Origin: Balneolaceae bacterium
Lineage (GTDB): Bacteria > Bacteroidota > Rhodothermia > Balneolales > Balneolaceae
Direction: 5' to 3'
Assembly (NCBI GenBank): GCA_020832285.1
Contig: JAFIFB010000110.1
Span: 1 to 64,000 of the forward strand
Length of the DNA stretch: 64,000 nt
Within the stretch, counting starts at the first letter, position 1. Every line of letters starts with the position of its first letter. The notes under the pieces are model-generated. The model made no database searches, was not told where the DNA came from, and saw only the letters and a program-made list of their open reading frames with translations. Both the position numbers and the translations under genes were made by a program. Shown in pieces: positions 27,316 through 37,066 of the stretch.

Positions 27316-29077
27316 AGCGCTTCAGTTTCAGATCTTTGTATTGACGTTGAACTTTTGATTCTTCATTAAATAACTCGTGAGTTCTCACAATGATGAAAAT
27401 TCGAAATGCCAATATATTGGGGTTTAAATCTGGTTTACTTTTATATTTTTGGTAGATTTTATGAATAAATTTTGGCGTGATGTAGAGAAGTAAACTGCTG
27501 ACCTTGATTTTTTTTGATTTTACCTTTTTGGCAGGTACCGCCTTTTTTCTTTGTTTTACTTTTGAAAGAACTTGGTCTATGAATACTGAACCGAGAAGAT
27601 GCCTCGAATATGAATCATTTAATTTATTGGTGATCACATGCAGAAAATCAGGAGTGCTTATGACATCCTGCTTAGACAGAGAAGGAGCGGATGTGTAGGG
27701 GACATCTGGACTCAATGATTCTACAATATCTTTGAATATTGATTTGTCCTTTCTGAAAGAATCGGGCATTGAGTTCACCTGTTTAACTACCCTTTTAGAT
27801 AAAAGCGGATTTATCATTTCTACGTATGATAGTTTAATGCTGGATAGAGCTGAATGGATGGTTGGAACCCTGAACCTCTGATAGATTTTTTCTCTCCAGT
27901 CGGTGACAGATTCATTTTTATTTTTTCGAAGTGATACAGGTAAAACCTGATCAGGTAGATTGAAATCATTCGCTAATTTATTCAGATTAGAGAAGTCTGA
28001 ACAAAGTAGCAAACCAACCATTTTTCTTGCTTGCAGAGGGGTTTTGATTTTTTGGGGATGAAAAACGACATCACCCCGAATAATTCCAAAGAACTTTTCC
28101 TTTTCAACAAAATTTTTCCACATGTCCATACCATCCATATAAGCTGTTATATGGTCTGTGGTGCCATCACTCTGCTTAATAAATCGATCGATTACTTTTT
28201 TTATTGAAATCGATGTTTTTTCAATTTTATGAAACTTGTGTTGGATGTTTAATTTTTCGGTCAGTTGTCGGGCAATATTAGCATCACTACCGATTGTATC
28301 AAGAGACCCCTCCGAGCCGTGTGTAAGAGCAATGAATTGATTATTCGGGCCTAATTGTTTTAATTTGCATAATATAGCTCGACTGTCATAACCTCCTGAA
28401 AGTGTGATTGGCCAACGACTAAAGTCCAGATTTAGCAGAGAACGAAGAGTATTCTGAATGGCATTTAATAAATCTTTTTTATGCTTTTCATAAGATAGCT
28501 GCTTTGATTCGATTTTAAATGAATTTTCATTAATGATGAGAGACCAATTCTCTTTATCGAGCTGAACAGAAGAATCGGGTGTAAGTTTTTTTATTCGTTT
28601 ATCCCATGAAAAATCAGGTCCGATAGTTCCGGTGGAGAGCATCCAGGAAACAATCCGGTCATCAAACTCAAAACTGCCCAAATACATTACAATGGCACGC
28701 TGCGATGTGGAAGCAATAAATTGTTCTTCATCATGGTAGTACCAAATGGTGCGGGTAGCGAGTATATCACTTACTGCCTCAAATGAAGATTCACTATTCC
28801 GGAACATAGCATACGATCCATCAGGGAAGTCAGAGCCGATTTCATCCCAGCTTTCTCGCTCTTCATACATAAAACCTAAAAGCACACTTTGGTTTTTAAT
28901 CTGAATGGAAGGCACAAAATTCATAATGCCAAAGGAAGATACTCCGTCAGAAAACACCTTATGATTTGCTGTTTCTAAATTATCCGGCTGAATCGCATTA
29001 CAAATTTCAGATATATTTTTTTCTTCGACATGTGACTGCTCCGAATGCCTTTTACACACATAGATGCATTTTGCCAT
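27314..29077 (-). CDS. Asparagine-synthase-related protein lacking the glutaminase cysteine
   Basis: A 587-residue protein with an N-terminal Ntn-like domain (about 1-190; for example FPDGSYAMFRNSESSFEAVS and LATRTIWYYHDEEQFIASTS) and a C-terminal PP-loop ATPase domain. The ATP loop SGGYDSR is at 227-233, with HGSEGSLD and SDANIARQL following. The chain starts MAKC..., so Cys2, the glutaminase nucleophile of AsnB, is absent. This places it with non-canonical asparagine-synthase relatives that amidate or cyclise other substrates or use ammonia. The gene is visibly more AT-rich than its neighbours and stands alone, which may indicate transfer. Confidence 0.85.
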   Translation of the reverse strand: MAKCIYVCKRHSEQSHVEEKNISEICNAIQPDNLETANHKVFSDGVSSFGIMNFVPSIQIKNQSVLLGFMYEERESWDEIGSDFPDGSYAMFRNSESSFEAVSDILATRTIWYYHDEEQFIASTSQRAIVMYLGSFEFDDRIVSWMLSTGTIGPDFSWDKRIKKLTPDSSVQLDKENWSLIINENSFKIESKQLSYEKHKKDLLNAIQNTLRSLLNLDFSRWPITLSGGYDSRAILCKLKQLGPNNQFIALTHGSEGSLDTIGSDANIARQLTEKLNIQHKFHKIEKTSISIKKVIDRFIKQSDGTTDHITAYMDGMDMWKNFVEKEKFFGIIRGDVVFHPQKIKTPLQARKMVGLLLCSDFSNLNKLANDFNLPDQVLPVSLRKNKNESVTDWREKIYQRFRVPTIHSALSSIKLSYVEMINPLLSKRVVKQVNSMPDSFRKDKSIFKDIVESLSPDVPYTSAPSLSKQDVISTPDFLHVITNKLNDSYSRHLLGSVFIDQVLSKVKQRKKAVPAKKVKSKKIKVSSLLLYITPKFIHKIYQKYKSKPDLNPNILAFRIFIIVRTHELFNEESKVQRQYKDLKLKR

Positions 29078-29324
29078 AACGTACTCTGAATTTGTATAGT
29101 TTTGCCCTAAAGTTGTCTTGTAGCGACACTAATTAGTTATATAATCACCAATCTTTCAGAATTACAATTTTTTTAATCGAACAGTTCATCTGTAAAAAAT
29201 TTTTTATAAGCTATTGGTTTTATAAATTGCCAGCCCAAAATAGGACCCATTTAAACTGGGCTGATTTATTTTCTTCAATCGGTTTTACAGTCTTTATTCA
29301 GGAATTAACCTTTATCAGATTTTT

Positions 29325-32294
29325 ATGGAAAACAGCTACACTCTAAATCAGAACATTAAAAGCCGTATTGAAGGAAAGTTTTTTTTGTGCCTGATTTTTT
29401 TTCTTGCTCCGCTTGCCTTATTCGCCCAAACCACACCTGTGGATGGCATGAAGGACAACACCCCGGCCGTTCACGCCTTCACAAATGCAACTATTGTCTC
29501 CCAGCCGGGTAATGTTCTCACCGGCGCTGTACTTGTTATCAGAAATGGAGTGATTGAGTCGGTTGGTACAAACGTGCAGCCCCCGCCCGATGCCCGTATT
29601 TGGGATATGGATGGAAAAACGATATATCCCGGTTTTATTGACGCATATTCCGATGCGGGCATGAAAGATCCGCGTGTGGAACTGGACCGGGGCAATCTCT
29701 CCTGGAACCCGCAGCTTCGTGCCCAGCTTCAGGCAGAAAATGAATTTGACCCTGAAGATGACGGCAGTGAGCAGCTCCTTTCACAGGGATTCACAACAGC
29801 ACTTTCTGTTCCGCCTTTGGGTATTTTTAAAGGTGAAGCTGCCGTAATGAGCCTCGGAAATGGTTCTGTCTCTGATCGAGTGGTAAGAACGGGTGCAGCC
29901 CAGGCGATCTCTCTGACCCGAAGCACCGAGTTTGGATTCGGTTATCCCACCTCTGCTATCGGGGCGATCGCATTTATCCGGCAGACACTCTACGACGCCG
30001 ACTGGTACGATCGGGCCCACCAGGCATACAACAACAATCCTTCAGGTTTACAGCGACCGGAATCGAACGCGGCACTGGCCGCTCTTCGGGATGCGGTGCA
30101 GAGTGAGCAGCCCATGTTATTTGCAGCCAACAGCGATGAAGAGATCCAGCGTGCACTTCGTTTTACTGAAGAGTTTTCTATTACACCGTGGATTCGCGGA
30201 AACGGTCACGAGTATAAATTGCTGGACCTGCTTGCCGAGCAAAATGTTCCGTTGATTTTGCCAGTCAACTTCCCTGAAGCCCCTGACATCAACACACCGG
30301 AGGATGCTCTGAACGTGAATCTTTCTGCCTTGCGCCACTGGTATCTTGCACCCGAAAATCCGGCACGGCTGGAGGAGACTGGTATAACTTTTTCGTTCAC
30401 AACTGACGGACTGGAAAGCCCATCGCAATTTCTCGAAAACCTTCGGGAAGCTGTTCATGCAGGTCTCACTCCCGAAACAGCACTTGCCGCCCTCACTTCC
30501 AATCCGGCTGCTCTGCTGGGCATTGAATCCACCCATGGTACTCTTGAGGCTGGAAAAACAGCAAACTTTGTGATTACTAACGGTGATATTTTTGAGAATG
30601 GGTCGCGCATCCTTGATGTATGGACAGACGGGCACCGCCATCTGATCAATAAAGAAGGTGAAACGGACCCCCGGGGTGAATGGCAGATTACATCGGCAGA
30701 TGGCAACACAGAAGGTTTGCTGAACATACGTGAATCCCGTCCCGGGCAGTTTGGCGGCAGTGTTACCATCAACCAAAATGAAATTGAACTGGCATCGGTA
30801 TCGGTTCACGATGCATCCCGCCGGTTGAGGATCGATTTCCCCGGCGATGATCTGGATCTGAACGGCACCGTCCGGCTGACAGCCTCCGTTGCAGGCGAAT
30901 ATCTTTTCGGTTGGGCAGAAGTGCCGGGCCTTGAGCGTATTGAGTGGAGCGGTCAGCGAACTACTCCCGGTGAAAGGGAAGAACGTGATCCGGAGGAACG
31001 GACTGCCCGGGATCTGGAGCTGGCAGATATTCGCCCGGCGATGGAATATGGTCGTGAATCCGCACCGGAGCAGCCGCAGCATATACTGGTTCGGAATGCC
31101 ACTCTCTGGACGATGGGGCCTGACGGTATCATCGAAAATGGGGATCTTTTGATTTCTAACGGACAGGTGGCCGAAGCAGGCCAAAATCTGAATGCACCGG
31201 GGAATGCGATTGAAATTGACGCCACGGGCAAACACGTAACACCAGGACTTGTGGATGCTCACCTTCATTCCGGTGTGGACGGAGTGAACGAGATCGGGAA
31301 TGCGATCGTGCCGGAAGTGAGAATGGGAGATGTGCTCAACATCAACAACATCTGGATGTACCGGCAGATTGCAGGCGGACTGACCACCGCTCACGTAATG
31401 CACGGTTCAGCCAACCCTATCGGGGGACAAAATGTACATATCAAAATGAAATGGGGTGCACTTTCTGAAGATCTGAAAATTGACGGCGCTCCGCGTACAG
31501 TGAAGTTTGCACTGGGTGAAAATCCCAAGCGTGTGGGCAGCGACCGATATCCTGAAACCCGGATGGGCGTGGAGCAGATTATTGCCGATCGATTCCGGAT
31601 GGCCCGCGATTATGAAGCGCGATGGAACGAGTGGGAAGAAAACGGAGAAGGAGTGCCGCCTCGCCGTGACCTGCGTCTCGATGCCATTGTAGATATTCTG
31701 AACGAAGATATTCGGGTGCAATCGCACAGTTACCGGCAGGATGAAATTCTGATGCTGATGCGCCTGGCCGAAGAGTTCGATTTTACGATTAAGGCGTTTC
31801 ATCACGGTGTGGAAGCATACAAAGTGGCTCCCGAACTGAAGGAGCACGGAGCAGGAGCGGTTGTTTGGACCGACTGGACTTCCTTCAAAATTGAAGCGTA
31901 CGATGCCACGAATTACAATGCACGTCTGCTTCATGAAGCCGGGGTACTGACATCGCTGCACTCTGACAACAGTCAGCTCGCTTCGCGGATGAACTGGGAG
32001 TCAGCCAAGATGGTGCGGGCGGGGATGGATCCCGAAGATGCACTCGCACTGATCACCATCAACACAGCAAAACTGCTTGGGATTGATGACAAGGTTGGTT
32101 CGCTGGAACCCGGGAAAGATGCCGATTTTGTAATCTGGAATGGCGATCCGCTGTCAACGTTCACCAAAGCTGAGCAGACCTGGATCGATGGCAGAAAATA
32201 TTTCGATCTCGAAGAGGATGCCGAAATCCGCCGCGCCATCGAACTGGAACGCGCCATGCTGATTGAACGAGTTCTGGAGGTTCAAAATGACTGA
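29325..32294 (+). CDS. Secreted tandem amidohydrolase (one degenerate, one intact domain)
   Basis: A 989-residue exported protein (signal about residues 16-36, ending LALFAQ). It contains two imidazolonepropionase-like amidohydrolase domains. The first (about 45-440) has KTIYPGFIDAYSDAG where the metal-binding HxH should be, so it is probably catalytically dead. A linker of about 150 residues follows. The second (about 590-985) has HVTPGLVDAHLHSG with His646 and His648, FHHGVEAYKVAPEL, and LHSDNSQLASR as later metal/acid motifs. It overlaps the next gene, a third amidohydrolase, by a few bases. Periplasmic peptide or cyclic amide hydrolysis is the family-level expectation. Confidence 0.88.
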   Translation: MENSYTLNQNIKSRIEGKFFLCLIFFLAPLALFAQTTPVDGMKDNTPAVHAFTNATIVSQPGNVLTGAVLVIRNGVIESVGTNVQPPPDARIWDMDGKTIYPGFIDAYSDAGMKDPRVELDRGNLSWNPQLRAQLQAENEFDPEDDGSEQLLSQGFTTALSVPPLGIFKGEAAVMSLGNGSVSDRVVRTGAAQAISLTRSTEFGFGYPTSAIGAIAFIRQTLYDADWYDRAHQAYNNNPSGLQRPESNAALAALRDAVQSEQPMLFAANSDEEIQRALRFTEEFSITPWIRGNGHEYKLLDLLAEQNVPLILPVNFPEAPDINTPEDALNVNLSALRHWYLAPENPARLEETGITFSFTTDGLESPSQFLENLREAVHAGLTPETALAALTSNPAALLGIESTHGTLEAGKTANFVITNGDIFENGSRILDVWTDGHRHLINKEGETDPRGEWQITSADGNTEGLLNIRESRPGQFGGSVTINQNEIELASVSVHDASRRLRIDFPGDDLDLNGTVRLTASVAGEYLFGWAEVPGLERIEWSGQRTTPGEREERDPEERTARDLELADIRPAMEYGRESAPEQPQHILVRNATLWTMGPDGIIENGDLLISNGQVAEAGQNLNAPGNAIEIDATGKHVTPGLVDAHLHSGVDGVNEIGNAIVPEVRMGDVLNINNIWMYRQIAGGLTTAHVMHGSANPIGGQNVHIKMKWGALSEDLKIDGAPRTVKFALGENPKRVGSDRYPETRMGVEQIIADRFRMARDYEARWNEWEENGEGVPPRRDLRLDAIVDILNEDIRVQSHSYRQDEILMLMRLAEEFDFTIKAFHHGVEAYKVAPELKEHGAGAVVWTDWTSFKIEAYDATNYNARLLHEAGVLTSLHSDNSQLASRMNWESAKMVRAGMDPEDALALITINTAKLLGIDDKVGSLEPGKDADFVIWNGDPLSTFTKAEQTWIDGRKYFDLEEDAEIRRAIELERAMLIERVLEVQND

Positions 32295-33642
32295 TAAAAT
32301 CTATCAAACCGCACCAGGAATGAATGTATCTATGAATTTCAAAACTGCAGCTTTTATGAAAAGTTTAATCCTGTCAATATCAGCCTGTATAATCTGCCTC
32401 ATGTTTTCAACTCAACTGGATGCACAGGTACCCGCTGCACCACAAACAGAACCGGTTGCGCTGACCGGCGGAACGATCCATACTATCTCAAACGGAGTGA
32501 TTGAAAACGGGACTATTTTGTTTAAAGATGGTGTGATTACGGCCATTGGAACCGAAGTGGAACTGCCACCGGGAACCCGGACAGAAGATGTTTCTGGCAA
32601 ACATATTTATCCCGGACTGATTGATGCCTGGAGTCAGATGGGGATTTACGAAATTGGTGCGGTGGATATGACGCTCGACATCAATGAACAGGGGCCGGTC
32701 AATCCAAATGTGATGGTGGAGCGTGCGTTTGATCCGGAAAGCCGCCATATCGGTATTGCCAGATCAGCCGGAATCCTTACGTCTGTCACCACACCCGGGG
32801 GAGGATTGATTTCAGGGCAGTCGGCCGCGATGAAAATGGACGGCTGGAGCTGGGATGAAATGACATTGAAGTCTGGTGTTGGGCTGATTGTGAACTGGCC
32901 GGGTACCGGAGATGCCGATGATTACGAAGAGAACCTGGACGAACTTCGTGATGCATTCGCAAATGCGCGTGCATACCGAACAGCCCGGCGCGCGATGGAG
33001 CAGGGAGAAGCATCCCGCCACGATCTCGACACCCGCTGGGAATCGATGATTCCGGTATTTGACGGCGATCGGCCGGTCGTGGTAAATGCAAATGAGGTGC
33101 GGCAGATCCAGGATGCCATCACATGGGCAGAAGAAGAGGATGTCCGATTGATTATTTTGGGTGGCCGTGATGCGCATCTGGTTGCCGGACATCTGAAAAC
33201 GAAGGAAATTCCTGTCATTGTCACAGAGGTGCTGGCTTCGCCGAACCGTGCATGGGAGGGGTATGACTCACGATACAGTCTGCCAGCAAAACTTTATGAG
33301 GCGGGGGTTCAATTTGCAATAGCCGGCGGATACACTGCGGCCAATGCCAATCGTCTGCCCCTGGAAGCGGGTGCGGCTTCGGCTTATGGCTTGACCGCCG
33401 ATGAGGCCGTAAAAGCTTTGACACTCTATCCCGCGCAAATTCTTGGACTGAATGACAGGATCGGTGCACTCGAAGAAGGGCTTGACGCAACACTGCTCAT
33501 CAGCGACGGAACACCTGTGGAATATGCCACTCAGATCGAGCAGGTATATGTGCAGGGCCGAAAAAGCGATATGAAGGATATGCACCGGCAGCTCTACGAA
33601 AAATACCGGGAGAAAGTAGAGCAGGTGAAGTCCGGGAATTGA
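32287..33642 (+). CDS. Secreted amidohydrolase-like protein with lost metal-binding HxH
   Basis: About 451 residues from the ATG overlapping the previous stop. ATGs at 32332 and 32356 would place the signal peptide (MKSLILSISACIICLMFSTQLDAQ) at the very N-terminus and are plausible true starts. The domain is amidohydrolase-like: GGTIHTISNGVIENGTILFK, KHIYPGLIDAWSQMG and C-terminal YPAQILGLNDRIGALEEGLDA. The HxH after PGLIDA is replaced by WSQ. It is translationally coupled to the larger amidohydrolase, so the two may form a hetero-oligomer where only one domain keeps full metal ligands. Confidence 0.85.
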   Translation: MTDKIYQTAPGMNVSMNFKTAAFMKSLILSISACIICLMFSTQLDAQVPAAPQTEPVALTGGTIHTISNGVIENGTILFKDGVITAIGTEVELPPGTRTEDVSGKHIYPGLIDAWSQMGIYEIGAVDMTLDINEQGPVNPNVMVERAFDPESRHIGIARSAGILTSVTTPGGGLISGQSAAMKMDGWSWDEMTLKSGVGLIVNWPGTGDADDYEENLDELRDAFANARAYRTARRAMEQGEASRHDLDTRWESMIPVFDGDRPVVVNANEVRQIQDAITWAEEEDVRLIILGGRDAHLVAGHLKTKEIPVIVTEVLASPNRAWEGYDSRYSLPAKLYEAGVQFAIAGGYTAANANRLPLEAGAASAYGLTADEAVKALTLYPAQILGLNDRIGALEEGLDATLLISDGTPVEYATQIEQVYVQGRKSDMKDMHRQLYEKYREKVEQVKSGN

Positions 33643-33671
33643 TTCTTTCAAGACACCTAAATAACAGCACT

Positions 33672-34301
33672 ATGAAATCCTGTATCTCTAAAAATTCTTG
33701 GATTATTTTTTTTACGATACTGTTCACAATCTCCGGCTGTTCGGAGGAAGAAACAGGTGGAATTCAGGGTGAGTTGCAGGTAACCGAGAGTGATATTCAG
33801 GCTGATGATGGGTATGTATTGCTTCAGATTAATGATCTGCCGGGAGATATTACTGTAGATGAGGAGAACCAGTTTGGTGCGGCTACCCATTTTACCGGTG
33901 CGGCACTATCACCGGCCGGAGCCTGGCTTGCAATTACAACAGCCGGAACTTCACATGGAGCCGGTTGGCTTTATAATTTTGAAACGGAAAAAATTGTCCC
34001 GGCAGCATTTCAGTACGGTGGAACCTTGGAAACCGGCCCATGGGACAGCAGCGGACGTTACATGATTTTCATTGAAAAAAATCCGGCTTCAGGACAAACA
34101 CTATCCATTTCCGATATCCATTTGGCTGGAAACAGTGTATCAGAAACATCCATATCGATTCGGCTATTACAACATGAAGAGAGTGGTTCTGGTGAAGCTG
34201 TCTATAAGCCCCTCGAATGGGATGGTGAGGAATTTATATTTGAAGTGGAAGGTGAGAGGTATCGATATCATCCTGATATCGAAGAAATTACTGAAGATTG
34301 A
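33672..34301 (+). CDS. Hypothetical lipoprotein with propeller-like strands
   Basis: About 209 residues. Starting at ATG 33672 gives MKSCISKNSWIIFFTILFTISGC, a lipoprotein signal with the acylated Cys at residue 23. An earlier in-frame ATG adds 11 residues ahead of this. The mature part contains repeats typical of WD40-like or TolB-like strands (LSPAGAWLAITTAGTSHG, WDSSGRYMIFIEKNPASG). I do not recognise a named family. It begins 29 nt after the amidohydrolase gene and is probably in the same operon. Confidence 0.7.
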   Translation: MKSCISKNSWIIFFTILFTISGCSEEETGGIQGELQVTESDIQADDGYVLLQINDLPGDITVDEENQFGAATHFTGAALSPAGAWLAITTAGTSHGAGWLYNFETEKIVPAAFQYGGTLETGPWDSSGRYMIFIEKNPASGQTLSISDIHLAGNSVSETSISIRLLQHEESGSGEAVYKPLEWDGEEFIFEVEGERYRYHPDIEEITED

Positions 34302-34396
34302 GGAATTTAAAGAGATCATTCTTACCGTAATATTATATTGCTGATTTAATGTAAGTTGTCAGCATTCTGTTTGAAAATTAAAGTCGGGCATTATTA

Positions 34397-35689
34397 ATGA
34401 AATTCAATGTACGTTTAAAAACCATCCTTTTATCAATATTTGGGCTGTTCATTTTATTTCTGATTGGTACGGTGCTTTTTTTTAATGCACAGCCTGTGGA
34501 TAAACGAGTCACAACTCCCGTTGAGAGTGACTACTCTGTGCGAGATGATGGTTTCAAGCTGGAAAGTGGGATTGTATCGGGAAGAAATTGGGTAGATGGT
34601 AACAATATCGAGGTGCTTACCCGTGGTAAAGATATTTTCGAAGCGATGCATGAAGATATATCTGCATCTCAAAAAAGTATCACCAAAGAGACGTTTAATT
34701 TTTTTGGGGATGATGTGGGAATGCCGATGGCCGAAGCCTTGGCCGGAGCAGCAGAGCGCGGTTTGAATGTTCATTTTCTAATGGATTATATCGGATCAGT
34801 TCCGGCAGGACAAGAGAAATTTGACCGCATGGAAAATTCCGGGGTGGAGGTTGTGAGGTGGCGAAAGCCTGCCTGGTATCAGCTTTCAAGATTCAATCAC
34901 AGAACACACCGGAAATTGTTGGTTGTCGATGGGAAAGTGGCCTATACTGGCGGTGCAAATACAGCTGACAACTGGCTGCCCGATATCGATGATGGCGGAT
35001 ATAAAGATTATCATTTCAGAATTACAGGTCCTGTCGTCAGCGAAATTCAAGGGGCTTTTATAGAAAACTGGATCTTGTCGGAGGGTACTCTTTTGTTGGG
35101 GGAAGGATATTTCAGCAGGCAGGATACGACCGGAACACTGAGTATGCAGGTATCTTCCGGACATCCAAGAGAAGGAGAAGTGAAGCTTCGCAAGATGCTG
35201 TTGCATGCATTGGCTTCTGCCCGTGAAACGGTAAGGATTGGTTCGGCTTATTTTTTCCCGGATGAGGGATTTTTGGAGGCACTCGCCAGAACTTCCGGGC
35301 GTGGTGTTCAAGTACAGATACTGGTACCCGGTGAAAAGATTGATCAAAACTATGTCCGGCTTGCATCCCAAAGCCAGTGGGGGACACTTTTAGAGGCCGG
35401 TATCGAAATCTATGAATATCAGCCAGCCATGTATCATGCTAAATTGATGATAATTGACGATTATTTTGTTACGGTGGGCTCAACCAATTTCGATAATCGA
35501 TCCTTTCGCCTGAATGACGAGACCAATGTAAACATACTTGGAAGTGAATTTGGTGAAAAAATGACGGAGTTTTTTGAAGAAGATCTCAGAGATTCAAAAC
35601 TGATAACGTATGAAGATTGGGCCGATCGGTCATTTCTGGATATAGCTGCAGGATGGGTTATTGCCCGGGTAATCGGTTCTTATTTATGA
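34397..35689 (+). CDS. Phospholipase D-like/cardiolipin-synthase family protein
   Basis: A 430-residue protein with an N-terminal membrane anchor (about 8-30) and two HKD motifs. HKD1 is HRKLLVVDG (His171, Lys173, Asp178). HKD2 is YHAKLMIIDDYFV (His347, Lys349, Asp354), followed by GSTNFDNRS. This is the layout of ClsB/YbhO-like cardiolipin synthases, joining two phospholipids, though phosphodiesterase activity is possible. Its stop codon marks the start of the ccdA remnant. Confidence 0.9.
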   Translation: MKFNVRLKTILLSIFGLFILFLIGTVLFFNAQPVDKRVTTPVESDYSVRDDGFKLESGIVSGRNWVDGNNIEVLTRGKDIFEAMHEDISASQKSITKETFNFFGDDVGMPMAEALAGAAERGLNVHFLMDYIGSVPAGQEKFDRMENSGVEVVRWRKPAWYQLSRFNHRTHRKLLVVDGKVAYTGGANTADNWLPDIDDGGYKDYHFRITGPVVSEIQGAFIENWILSEGTLLLGEGYFSRQDTTGTLSMQVSSGHPREGEVKLRKMLLHALASARETVRIGSAYFFPDEGFLEALARTSGRGVQVQILVPGEKIDQNYVRLASQSQWGTLLEAGIEIYEYQPAMYHAKLMIIDDYFVTVGSTNFDNRSFRLNDETNVNILGSEFGEKMTEFFEEDLRDSKLITYEDWADRSFLDIAAGWVIARVIGSYL

Positions 35690-36092
35690 GCCGGAATTCT
35701 CATTATTCTCGGTTTTCTGATGATTTTAGGTAAAAACATCTCTTTTTCGATCAATCTTAACCGGACAACATCTGAATCTGAAGCTGCCGAAGCGTTTATT
35801 TTTGGAATTGCTTATGCTATTGGTGCACTGGGATGCCTGTTTCCACTCTTTCTGATTGTGGCAACTCAGGCAATGGCCGCACCTACAGCAACGGAAGGGG
35901 CTACTTATATTCTGGCCTATTTCCTGGGAATCAGCGGAATGATGACAGGCACAATTTTACTTATCAACTTATGCGAAAGATTTTTTGATGAAATATCTGC
36001 GAAAAATTCTCCCGCACATTGAAACGGTAACGGGGTGGCTTTTGATAGCAACAGGAATCTATGTGATTTATTATCAGAAATTTCTTCTTTAA
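35690..36092 (+). pseudogene. CcdA/DsbD-like membrane protein remnant, 5'-truncated and frameshifted
   Basis: Reading directly after the PLD stop gives AGILIILGFLMILG, a membrane helix. After a loop comes FGIAYAIGALGCLFPLFLIV, the Cys-containing helix typical of CcdA/DsbD, then a third helix GISGMMTGTILLINL. That frame ends at 36022 in an unlikely tail, while another frame continues KDFLMKYLRKILPHIETVTG and then GWLLIATGIYVIYY, exactly the last CcdA-type helix, stopping at 36092. The shift lies near 35970-35985 and would be cured by removing one base. The first CcdA helices are missing. The product would have moved reducing equivalents across the membrane for cytochrome c or disulfide chemistry. 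Confidence 0.75.
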
Positions 36093-36103
36093 CATTAGAT
36101 TAC

Positions 36104-36661
36104 TCAGTATTTATACCCTTTTATCTCCTCTTCGGTAAATTCCACTCCGAGACCCAAAACCAGTCGGTTCACATAGTTAAAATAGGCAATTACCTGTACG
36201 GCATCATGAATGGCACGGTCGCTCAACCCTGCCTCTTTGAGAGATTCGATATCAGCGTTGTAATTCTTATTTTGATTCAAAGTAAGCTTTTCGGCAAGAG
36301 TGCAGAGAAACCGGTCGGTTTCCGAAAGGTCCATTTTTTCGCGGCCTGAAATGAGCAGTTTTGTTTTCTGTTCATCCTTCCAGTAAGCCAGTAGTGCCTG
36401 TTCGTGGTGGCTGATGCAGTAATGGCACTTGTTTGCAGCCGATACTACGACCCCAAGCATCTCCCTCTGATACCGTTTTAGTGGTGATTTACCGAACATT
36501 ACAGTCATGTAAAGTTCCATGTGATCAGCCAGTGCAGCGGGATTCAGGCTCTGTATTTTGTGAACTTCTGCAATTTTACCACGAGATTTTTTCAGTCCGT
36601 CGTAAATATTTTTAAGACGGCCTTTGGCAAGTTCTGGAGAGATGGTTTTGATGAATGGCAT
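36104..36661 (-). CDS. AhpD-like carboxymuconolactone decarboxylase family protein
   Basis: About 185 residues started at ATG 36661 (MPFIKTISPE). The active-site motif ANKCHYCISHHEQAL provides the CxxC (residues 79 and 82) and the following histidines of AhpD-type peroxidases. Its pattern fits the uncharacterised peroxidase-related subfamily. It would reduce peroxides using a thiol partner such as thioredoxin. It is convergent with the ccdA remnant, 12 nt away. Confidence 0.88.
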   Translation of the reverse strand: MPFIKTISPELAKGRLKNIYDGLKKSRGKIAEVHKIQSLNPAALADHMELYMTVMFGKSPLKRYQREMLGVVVSAANKCHYCISHHEQALLAYWKDEQKTKLLISGREKMDLSETDRFLCTLAEKLTLNQNKNYNADIESLKEAGLSDRAIHDAVQVIAYFNYVNRLVLGLGVEFTEEEIKGYKY

Positions 36662-37066
36662 AAGTGTATTTATAAACAAGATTTTTTTGAAGAACCTTTA
36701 ATTAAATGTTCACAACTGTGAAAGTTAGGTCCGAAATTTCACAGTCATCTAAATGCGAATCTTTTGTAGTTCAAACCTAAAATCAACACTGACTCCAATA
36801 AGCATAACCAGAGATCATTTTTTAGAGATTAGGAGTGCCTGATTTGTTGACCTTACAATCGATGACCGGCAGCTCTATTCCGAATGGGGATGAAGTGATC
36901 ACCTTATGGTGGCAGGTAGCTATGAACTATCGAATTTACAACAATAAGGTATAGATGCTAAACTACAAGCGGACTATTTTCAGGAATTATGGGAAGAATC
37001 CCTGAAAAATCCTAAGTTACTGCCCTCAAAAGAAGATTGCCAGGCACACAGTTTGAGCTACTAACC
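36662..37066. other. Intergenic with possible decayed coding tail
   Basis: No intact gene. Positions 36954-37064 form an open 36-codon frame without a start (…KLQADYFQELWEESLKNP…, stop TAA at 37062) that reads like the C-terminus of a lost protein, and a fragment LTIDDRQLYSEWG is readable in another frame near 36855. This may be a degraded gene. The signal for the downstream glycosidase-like gene must lie in the same stretch. Confidence 0.35.

Noticed and set aside
29097-29104. TAGTTTTG, a match to the Bacteroidota -7 promoter TAnnTTTG
   Set aside because: It is over 200 nt from the amidohydrolase start and no -33 TTTG is correctly spaced; such 5-base matches are frequent.
30117-31403. 428-codon minus-strand frame
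   Set aside because: Antisense to the tandem amidohydrolase, whose plus-strand motifs are convincing.
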